A stretch of DNA of 16,792 nucleotides. Origin: an uncultured Kineosporia sp. (lineage in GTDB: Bacteria > Actinomycetota > Actinomycetes > Actinomycetales > Kineosporiaceae). Where the stretch lies: contig CALMAR010000230.1 of assembly GCA_937859855.1 (NCBI GenBank), forward strand, positions 1 through 16,792. The letters run 5' to 3'. A program made the position numbers and the translations under genes. The notes beneath the pieces are model-generated. The model was not told the origin of the DNA. It saw only the letters and a list, made by a program, of their open reading frames with translations, and did no database searches. Shown piece by piece: positions 11,760-16,792 of this stretch. Each line of letters starts with the position of its first letter. The first letter of the stretch is position 1.

Positions 11760-13789
11760 GCGAGCAGGAGCACGACGACGAAACCCCCGGCGCGGAGATC
11801 ATCTCTCTGCACGGGGGCACTGTCGTGCCCTACGACGAGGACGACTGGCTGCCGGTCCGGCAGCCAGTCCGGATAACCACCACGAATGTCCTTGATGTCC
11901 GGGTCATCCCGTCGAAGGCTGAGGTCGTCCAATGGATCGATCAGACCCGCAACGGGTTCGCGTGGCGTCGTCACAAGTGGGGTGTCCACACGCTCAGAGC
12001 ACCGCTCTACCTCGGCCGCGCGCTCCGGTCCGCGCCGCGCGGGCTGTGGCTGTGCCTGCTGTGGTGGCTTGAGTGGGTCCGCGACCTGGAAGGGCTCGCC
12101 GTGCGGCGCGGCACCCAGAACGACCACTCCCAGGGCGGCATCAAGATCAGCGCCGAGTACCGGAAAGCCAGCGAGGACCACCGATCGAACATGATCTGGC
12201 GGTCGTTTGGGTCCGTCGTCGGCCTGGCGCTGCTGGCGCTGCTGGCGCGGGCCGCGCTGCACCGGTACCCGCCAGTCCTGTGCTTCGCCGTCGTGCTGGC
12301 TGTGCTCTGCGCGCTCGGCTGGTACGGGTCCGCGCCCGGCACCATCATCACCATCGTCGACCAGCCCCACGAAGGGGTCCGGACCGGCGAGGAAGTCATC
12401 CAGGCGTTCATGTACGCCGGCATCACAACCCCGCTGACCACCACAGGCAAGGGCACCGGCCCGTCCAGGATCCTGATCCCTCCGCACAGGGACGGGACCG
12501 GCTACACCTGCGACGTCGACCTCCCGCCTGGGGTCGCCGTCAAGTCCGTCATGGACAAGCTGGACCGGCTGGCGTCCGCACTGTGGACCCCGGAGGACTG
12601 CCTCGAAATCGACCCACTCAAGCGGATGGCCGCAGGCCGGATACGGCTGTTCGTCGCGCTCGTGCACCCCCTCGACCAAGACATCCCGCCGTGGCCGCTG
12701 ATGAACGCCGAGAAGTGGTCCGTGTTCAAGCCGCTCCCGGTCGGGGTGGACTCACGCGGCGGGCTAGTCACGATCATGCTGATGTTCGCGCACACCCTGA
12801 TCGGGGCGCTGCCGCAGCGGGGGAAGACGAGCATCCTGCGGCTCGTCTGCTGTGCGGTCCTCCTCGACCCGCACGCCGACCTCGTGATCGTCGACTTCGG
12901 CGGCGCTGTCGACTACCTGCCGTTCGAGCCGTACTGCCTTGAGTTCATCTCCGGCCCGGAGGTCGAGAACATCGAACGGTTCGCCCGGTTCCTGGACTGG
13001 TGCGAGCAGGAGTACGAGCGGAGGATGCGGATTCTCCGCGCTGCCGGGCCGAAAGGCGCGCCTGAAGGCCGCATCACCGAAGCGCTGGCACGGAAAGGCC
13101 TCCGGCCGATCATCGTGCCCGTCGATGAGTTCCACATCGCGACCATGCACCCCCGGCTCGGTGCGGGGATCGTCCGGAAGTGGGGCGAGATGCAGCGGAT
13201 CCTGCCCAAGGTGGGGATCGACTTCGTCGAAGCTACCCAGACCGCTGATCAGGAAGCGGTCCCCACAGAGCTGCGGAACATCGCAGGCCAGCGGATCGCG
13301 CTCACCCTGCCGACGTGGCAGGCGTCGAACGCAGTCCTCGGCGGCGACGCACAAGCCCAGGGCTTGGACGCGTCAGATCTGGGAGGAGAACCCGGTTACG
13401 GCATCGCCTACGGCGTCGATACGAAAGAGCACCGCGCGCACCGCGGCCGGGTCCGGTTCTTCAACGTCACTCTCGCCGACAGTGAGCAGTTCTGCGACAG
13501 CCTCGCCGGGTTCCGGAAGCAGCCTCGCGCGGCCACCGTGGAGACCACTGTCACCGATGAAGGCCACCTGCCGGCGATCGCCCGGGCAGTCCTCAGCGTG
13601 TGGCCTGCCGACGCTGACCGGGCGCACCTGCAGACCCTCGCCGAGTCGCTTGGGCTGACGAAGGAGATGCTCGCGGCCGGTCTGCGCCAGGCGAAGATTC
13701 CTACCCGCCAAGTGAAGATCGGCGGCGTCAACCTCACCGGGCTCATCCGCTCCGACCTCGAACCAGGGGCAGCCGATGGCGCCGTCTGA
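11756..13789 (+). CDS. FtsK/SpoIIIE-type DNA translocase (TraB/TraSA-like conjugation protein), 677 aa
   Basis: The GTG start is set by a GTGA overlap. Residues about 149-168 and 172-190 are two TM helices. The motor follows: a Walker A-like P-loop IGALPQRGKTS (Lys357, with Ala at the first loop position), then LVIVDFGGAVDYLPF (Asp380), matching the FtsK segment after the P-loop. The Walker B is RPIIVPVDEFHIAT (Asp457-Glu458), followed by GIDFVEATQTAD, the family's ATQ motif. The C-terminus (LQTLAESLGLTKEMLAAGLR, then QAKIPTRQVKIGGVNLTGLI) is a winged helix of the FtsK-gamma/TraB kind that recognises DNA repeats. In mycelial actinobacteria a single hexameric translocase of this class moves double-stranded DNA between cells. 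Repeats just downstream may be its target. Confidence 0.9.
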   Translation: MSEQEHDDETPGAEIISLHGGTVVPYDEDDWLPVRQPVRITTTNVLDVRVIPSKAEVVQWIDQTRNGFAWRRHKWGVHTLRAPLYLGRALRSAPRGLWLCLLWWLEWVRDLEGLAVRRGTQNDHSQGGIKISAEYRKASEDHRSNMIWRSFGSVVGLALLALLARAALHRYPPVLCFAVVLAVLCALGWYGSAPGTIITIVDQPHEGVRTGEEVIQAFMYAGITTPLTTTGKGTGPSRILIPPHRDGTGYTCDVDLPPGVAVKSVMDKLDRLASALWTPEDCLEIDPLKRMAAGRIRLFVALVHPLDQDIPPWPLMNAEKWSVFKPLPVGVDSRGGLVTIMLMFAHTLIGALPQRGKTSILRLVCCAVLLDPHADLVIVDFGGAVDYLPFEPYCLEFISGPEVENIERFARFLDWCEQEYERRMRILRAAGPKGAPEGRITEALARKGLRPIIVPVDEFHIATMHPRLGAGIVRKWGEMQRILPKVGIDFVEATQTADQEAVPTELRNIAGQRIALTLPTWQASNAVLGGDAQAQGLDASDLGGEPGYGIAYGVDTKEHRAHRGRVRFFNVTLADSEQFCDSLAGFRKQPRAATVETTVTDEGHLPAIARAVLSVWPADADRAHLQTLAESLGLTKEMLAAGLRQAKIPTRQVKIGGVNLTGLIRSDLEPGAADGAV

Positions 13790-13791
13790 CC

Positions 13792-13892
13792 GGTCTACCC
13801 GCCGCTCTACCGCAGGTAGCCGTAGGGCTACCTCTACCGGCGCTCTACCCATTGCTCTACCTGCGCCACCTGCACGGTAGCGGAGTAGAGCC
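13792..13892. repeat. GCTCTACC repeat cluster with dyads; putative clt-type transfer locus
   Basis: GCTCTACC occurs exactly at 13804-13811, 13842-13849 and 13854-13861. One-mismatch copies lie at 13792-13799 and 13831-13838. An inverted copy lies at 13885-13892, and a GCTCTACG copy at 13963-13970 inside the next gene. Direct copies are spaced about 11-12 bp apart in places. Two dyads are present: AGGTAGCC (13814-13821) with GGCTACCT (13826-13833) around a 4-nt loop, and GCTCTAC (13854) with GTAGAGC (13885). Streptomyces TraB proteins bind 8-bp repeats in the clt locus. An iteron-type origin or an operator is the alternative. Confidence 0.6.
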
Positions 13893-13937
13893 GGATCCTG
13901 CCGAGCCCCCGAAACCTCTGAGGAAGGCTGAAAACGA

Positions 13938-14669
13938 ATGTCCAGGCGTTCATCCGCCCGCCGCTCTACGTCTGCCGCCGCACGGTGGCTGATGGTGCGT
14001 GTTCCGGGCGCCGGGGAGGCGGTCACGCTGGCGGCGCTGGCAGCGATCACCTTCGCGACATCGGCTGATCACGTCCTCACCGTCGGAGCGCGGAACGGTG
14101 TCAGCGGGTGGCAGGCGTGGTCGGTCGCCGGGACGGTGGAGATCGTCGCCGCTTACGCCGGACTCGAGTTTGCGCGCCGGGAAGGCAAGGGGCGGGTGCT
14201 GCCGGGGATCGTGTTCGCCGGGGCGGCCAGCTTCCTGGTCGCTGCGAACTGGAAAGCGGCGGAGGGGCTGTCGCGGTGGGGGCACCTGTACCACGTGATG
14301 CCGCCGGTGACGTTCCTGTCGGTGATGCTGATCGCGGAGACGAAGCGCTGGCAGAGGCATCCGGCGGCGTCCCCCGAGGCATCCGCCGATGGGACCGCCG
14401 GCGGGTCACACGGGAACCCCGCCGACGGGACCACCGGAGGCTCCCCCGGAGGTGGCGCCGGAGGGTCCACCCAGACGACCGCCGACCGGATCCTCGCCGC
14501 CCTCACCGAAGGTCCCCTCACCCCAGCGCAGATGGTCGCCAAGGAGTGCGGGTCAGCGGCGACGGTGAAGACGCAGGTCGCCCGGCTCAAGGACGCCAAG
14601 CAGATCCAGCCGGTGATCGGCAAGCGTGGCGTCTACCGGCTGGCCAAGAAGCTGACGGCGGTGTCCTGA
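13938..14669 (+). CDS. DUF2637-type membrane protein fused to a winged HTH, 243 aa (Spd-like)
   Basis: AGGAAGG (13921-13927) stands ten nt before the ATG. A basic, Ser/Arg-rich N-terminus is followed by four hydrophobic segments (about 27-45, 58-78, 87-104, 118-134) with the DUF2637 pattern AVTLAALAAITFATSADHVL and WQAWSVAGTVEIVAAYAGLE. A Gly/Pro/Ser linker (145-178) then leads to a winged helix (180-236: ILAALTEGPLTPAQMV, VKTQVARLKDAKQIQP). DUF2637 proteins in actinobacterial plasmids and AICEs are associated with the spread of transferred DNA. The soluble DNA-binding tail suggests that it may tether element DNA to the membrane. Confidence 0.8.
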   Translation: MSRRSSARRSTSAAARWLMVRVPGAGEAVTLAALAAITFATSADHVLTVGARNGVSGWQAWSVAGTVEIVAAYAGLEFARREGKGRVLPGIVFAGAASFLVAANWKAAEGLSRWGHLYHVMPPVTFLSVMLIAETKRWQRHPAASPEASADGTAGGSHGNPADGTTGGSPGGGAGGSTQTTADRILAALTEGPLTPAQMVAKECGSAATVKTQVARLKDAKQIQPVIGKRGVYRLAKKLTAVS

Positions 14670-14920
14670 TGCCGGCCTGGCTGCTGATCGCGCCCGCTGT
14701 CGTGTTCGGCGGTGGGCTGTTCCTCCACTCCCGCCGCACCCGCCGCCGCCGCCGGGAAGAACACGAGCAGGAGAACTTGAAAGCGATGCTGGCCCGGCTC
14801 GGCCGCGCCCGCCACGAAGCCCGCCACGGCGACAAGAAGTTCCGGGCGTGGCTGCTGTCCCGCGCCGTTCACCGGCAGGTACTCCGCACCGCTGACCGTC
14901 TCGCTTGGAGCGACAAATGA
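14669..14920 (+). CDS. Small membrane protein with basic helical tail, 83 aa
   Basis: The ATG shares one base with the previous stop (TGATG). An N-terminal TM segment (PAWLLIAPAVVFGGGLFL, about 2-19) is followed at once by a strongly basic stretch (HSRRTRRRRREEHEQEN), placing the tail in the cytoplasm. The rest is a long basic helix (LARLGRARHEARHGDKK, LLSRAVHRQVLRTADRL). It looks like a membrane-anchored nucleic-acid- or protein-binding helix. The family is not recognised. Its co-translation with the Spd-like genes suggests a transfer-complex component. Confidence 0.7.
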   Translation: MPAWLLIAPAVVFGGGLFLHSRRTRRRRREEHEQENLKAMLARLGRARHEARHGDKKFRAWLLSRAVHRQVLRTADRLAWSDK

Positions 14921-15351
14921 GCGACTACCTGTCCACCCGCCTCGGCCGGGTGGGGTCCTGCCTGTGGCTGTACGCCATGTCAGCCGTGGTAGCCCCGCTG
15001 GCCGTGTTCAGCGGCTGGTGGCCGGTGGCCACGCTCGCGGGCGCTGTCCTGCTGAACGCAGCCATCCTGTTCCAGGCGCGCCGCGACCTCCGCGTCTTCC
15101 CCGGCGCGTGGGACCGTCTCGCCCCCAGGCTGCCGGTCCTCGCCGCCGGCGGCGTCCTCGCGGGAACGTGCACCTCCCCGTTCAGCCACATCGGCGGCTT
15201 CCCTCTCGTGTTCTGGGCTGCGCTCCCACTGATCCTGCTGTCCCTGTTCGGCCCGCTTGTCTACACGGTCCGCGTCCTGCCTGACCCGGAGCTGTGCGGG
15301 CGCAACGGCGAGCTGCTGCGTCGGGACACCCGGACCCGGCAGCCCGCCTGA
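14917..15351 (+). CDS. Multi-TM membrane protein, 144 aa
   Basis: ATG in an ATGA overlap; an alternative ATG 12 nt upstream is less likely because it breaks the overlap pattern. Hydrophobic segments lie at about 14-33, 34-53, 72-86 and 95-117, giving three to four TM helices, with a short charged C-terminus (LRRDTRTRQPA). The family is not recognised. As the third gene of a coupled five-gene set after the repeat cluster, it is most simply a Spd-type membrane protein. The Spd assignment is positional only. Confidence 0.68.
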   Translation: MSDYLSTRLGRVGSCLWLYAMSAVVAPLAVFSGWWPVATLAGAVLLNAAILFQARRDLRVFPGAWDRLAPRLPVLAAGGVLAGTCTSPFSHIGGFPLVFWAALPLILLSLFGPLVYTVRVLPDPELCGRNGELLRRDTRTRQPA

Positions 15352-15848
15352 TGGACGGCTCCACTCACCGGCTATTCGCTGCCTCCACCGCGGTGCTGAC
15401 GTGGACAGCGGCAGCCGCGCCCGGCTGGCAGACCCTCGCGGCCACCGTCATCGCGACCGCCTCCTCCGCCGGGTGGACGTCACCAGACTCCGACCAGTCA
15501 TGGCTGTCCTGGGTACCCGGCGGCCACCGCGGCCTCACCCACTGGTGGGGCATCCCCGCAGCAGTCGCAGCTGCGACCCTCACCTTCGTGCCCCCATCCG
15601 GGGCGTGGGCGATCTGGGCTCTCCTCCTCGGGTGGACGTCGCACCTCCTCGGCGACTTCATCTTCGGCGAACGCCCACCCGGCATCCCACTCGCCCCCTG
15701 GTGGCATCACGTCGGCCTGCACCTCGACTCCGGCGGCTGGATCGAACGCCGGGTCGTCGCGCCACTACTCCCCGCCGCGACCATGGCCGCGATCTGGTGG
15801 ATGCACGGCGCACCCGGCATCAGCTATGTCACGGCCCTGGGAGGATGA
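15351..15848 (+). CDS. YdjM/DUF457-like membrane-bound putative metal-dependent hydrolase, 165 aa
   Basis: The ATG shares one base with the previous stop (TGATG). The family signature is visible in order: His6 (STHRLF), Asp46-Ser-Asp48 (TSPDSDQSW), H59-R-G-L-T-H64 (GGHRGLTHWWG), and S-H98-L-L-G-D102-F (WTSHLLGDF), with several TM helices. This is the YdjM/LexA-regulated, DUF457 (PF04307) pattern of inner-membrane putative hydrolases with metal-binding His/Asp. Substrates are not established, although some relatives act on lipids or phosphates. Its inclusion in a conjugation operon is unusual, and all core metal ligands I know of are present. Confidence 0.8.
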   Translation: MDGSTHRLFAASTAVLTWTAAAAPGWQTLAATVIATASSAGWTSPDSDQSWLSWVPGGHRGLTHWWGIPAAVAAATLTFVPPSGAWAIWALLLGWTSHLLGDFIFGERPPGIPLAPWWHHVGLHLDSGGWIERRVVAPLLPAATMAAIWWMHGAPGISYVTALGG

Positions 15849-16294
15849 CCGCCGTGGACGACCTGATCGGATGGCTCCGCGCCCGGCTCGACGAAGACGA
15901 ACGCCGAGCACTGGATGCGCGGTCCACGCAATACGACTGGGAGAACGGATGGGGCCTGCACCCACCGAGTTCAGGCGGGAACAAGTGGACCATCACGCCG
16001 CACGTCGGGCTGATCCACGAGCAAGTGCAGGCCGAGCACGTCGCCGCGTGGAATCCGGCGCGCGTGCTCGCCGAGATCGCAACCAAGCGCGCCATCCTCG
16101 ACGTGCACGTGCATGAGATCACCACGGAGTACGCCGGGGAAACGCTGATCGCGTCGGATTTCGGGTGCACCGTCTGCGGGCTGGACAAGTACGAGATCCC
16201 CTACGGCGGATGGTGCGCGACCGTCCGCGCCTTGGCATCGCCTCACTCCGGCCTGCCCGGCTGGCGCGACGAATGGGCAGCCGACTCTCCCTGA
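15845..16294 (+). CDS. DUF6221 family protein, 149 aa
   Basis: ATG in an ATGA overlap. The N-terminus VDDLIGWLRARLDEDERRAL, the central NPARVLAEIATKRAILDVHV and the Cys-containing end (GCTVCGLDKYEI, then GGWCATVRALASPHSGLPGW and RDEWA) match DUF6221, a small actinobacterial family of unknown function that is common in mobile elements. The Cys set C-x-x-C plus a later Cys may bind a metal. It ends the coupled set, and a short dyad TGATCC-C-GGATCA spans its stop codon. Confidence 0.8.
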   Translation: MTAVDDLIGWLRARLDEDERRALDARSTQYDWENGWGLHPPSSGGNKWTITPHVGLIHEQVQAEHVAAWNPARVLAEIATKRAILDVHVHEITTEYAGETLIASDFGCTVCGLDKYEIPYGGWCATVRALASPHSGLPGWRDEWAADSP

Positions 16295-16327
16295 TCCCGG
16301 ATCACGCACCTCTCACCCGGTAACCGC

Positions 16328-16352
16328 GAATCGGTCCCGGGAACGGCGATTC
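16328..16352. promoter_or_regulatory. Dyad GAATCG...CGATTC upstream of the second Cro/C1 regulator
   Basis: GAATCG (16328-16333) and CGATTC (16347-16352) are separated by 13 nt that contain the self-complementary TCCCGGGA. It lies in the 107-nt gap between the DUF6221 gene and the HTH gene at 16402. It could be an operator for that regulator or a transcript-end hairpin for the operon. Sequence alone does not decide. Confidence 0.35.
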
Positions 16353-16401
16353 CCTCCCACGGCGGTATGCACGACCCTGCTCGGCCAGGCACCGTGCCGG
16401 C

Positions 16402-16647
16402 ATGCCATCGCTGGGCTCTCTGATAGCACGCAACGTCGCCGCCGAACGGGTCCGCCGGGACTGGACACAAACCCAGTTAGGCGCCCGGATGGGCTGGACC
16501 GGGTCAACCGTGTCCCGCCTGGAAACCGGGCAGAGGGTCGTCACCTGCGACGACCTGGTCCCACTCTGCCAAGCCCTCGGCGTGACCCTCGCCAAGCTGT
16601 GTGAAGGCGCCGACCCCAAAGACCTCGCCATCATCGGCGTCACCTAA
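16402..16647 (+). CDS. Cro/C1-type HTH transcriptional regulator, 81 aa (paralogue of 6707 gene)
   Basis: Residues about 10-66 form an XRE HTH: NVAAERVRRDWTQTQLGARM, then GWTGSTVSRLETGQRVVTCD and LVPLCQALGVTLAKLCEGAD. The alignment with the regulator at 6707 is ungapped over 78 residues with about 40 identities, so the two are clear paralogues. No Shine-Dalgarno sequence precedes the ATG, and its immediate upstream context (GTGC-CGGC-ATGCC) resembles that of the paralogue, suggesting another leaderless start. It probably regulates genes at the right-hand side or beyond the window. Confidence 0.84.
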   Translation: MPSLGSLIARNVAAERVRRDWTQTQLGARMGWTGSTVSRLETGQRVVTCDDLVPLCQALGVTLAKLCEGADPKDLAIIGVT

Positions 16648-16792
16648 CGCAACACCCGTCACCCTCAGTGCAACACACGTAGGCGGTTCACCCGACCCCA
16701 CCCTCATCGACACGCCCACCATTCACACGAAGTGGATCAGTCTCCTCACAGCCGGCCCAAAGCCGTAATACCGTCTGCATCGAACCGGGCGC
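16648..16792. other. Non-coding right edge with a near-identical direct repeat
   Basis: No gene is seen in these 145 nt. GCAACACCCGT (16649-16659) and GCAACACACGT (16670-16680) are 11-nt direct repeats with one mismatch, 21 bp apart start to start (two helical turns), just after the regulator stop. They could be regulator half sites. TAATAC near 16766 is a possible -10 for a gene outside the window, with no convincing -35. Confidence 0.35.

Noticed and set aside
11675..12679. 334-codon minus-strand frame inside the translocase gene
   Set aside because: High-GC shadow. The + frame contains the TM segments and continues into the Walker motifs of a translocase.
13792..13892. CRISPR array
   Set aside because: The repeated word is only 8 nt, occurs in both orientations with irregular spacing, and there are no unique 30-40 nt spacers or cas genes.
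13373..14050. 225-codon minus-strand frame across the end of the translocase and the repeat cluster
   Set aside because: It overlaps the winged-helix coding region and the repeats and has no family signal.
16766..16774. Promoter near the right edge (TAATAC / TACCGT)
   Set aside because: No -35 at suitable spacing and no start codon within the window to support it, so it is only mentioned in the edge-region entry.
1..16792. Integrase, Rep protein, att site or tRNA gene
   Set aside because: I looked for tyrosine or serine recombinase motifs, Rep/primase-type proteins and tRNA-like T-arm sequence and found none, so integration or replication functions probably lie outside the window.

Overview
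The window is high-GC DNA with GTG and TTG starts, actinobacterial protein families (DUF5753/Scr1-type regulators, DUF6879, DUF2637, DUF6221, MmpS-like) and several promoter hexamers lying 6-8 nt upstream of a start codon, the pattern of leaderless mRNAs. It therefore looks like an actinomycete. The gene content is that of an integrated conjugative element (AICE-like) or a plasmid: an FtsK/SpoIIIE-type translocase, spread-type membrane proteins, an excisionase-like HTH protein, small Cro/C1 regulators and a long run of small phage-type genes. No integrase, replication initiator, att site, tRNA or rRNA gene was recognised, so the window is probably only part of the element.

Left block (2-5361, all +). 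A MmcB-like PD-(D/E)XK-type protein, cut by the left edge, is followed by about 14 small genes, most of unknown function. From 1242 to 4916 ten genes are joined by nine successive 4-nt stop/start overlaps (GTGA, ATGA or TTGA), so they are almost certainly one translationally coupled operon. One carries an ASCH/PUA-like fold, two are Cys-rich, and three resemble conserved actinophage hypothetical families.

Middle block (5381-9365, mostly -). It holds an orphan CpaB/SAF membrane protein, a strong hairpin terminator, a small secreted protein, a divergent Cro/C1 regulator (6707, +), a zinc-ribbon membrane protein overlapping an MmpS-like protein, and a three-gene cassette of a 90-aa protein, a DUF6879 protein and a DUF5753/Scr1-type XRE regulator. 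That cassette resembles the toxin-antitoxin-like Scr1 loci of Streptomyces but has no recognisable DUF397 partner.

Right block (9486-16647, all +). Divergent from the cassette, a well-formed promoter overlapped by a perfect 14-bp palindrome drives a leaderless excisionase-like gene. The operon continues through a four-TM protein, small proteins and a basic protein to the 677-aa FtsK/TraB-like translocase. Directly after the translocase stop is a cluster of GCTCTACC-type repeats and dyads, proposed here as a clt-type transfer locus recognised by the translocase's C-terminal winged helix. Next come a DUF2637-winged-helix fusion, two membrane proteins, a YdjM/DUF457-like membrane protein and a DUF6221 protein. 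The block ends with a second Cro/C1 regulator that is about half identical to the one at 6707.

All family assignments come from reading the sequence by eye. No database search was run.
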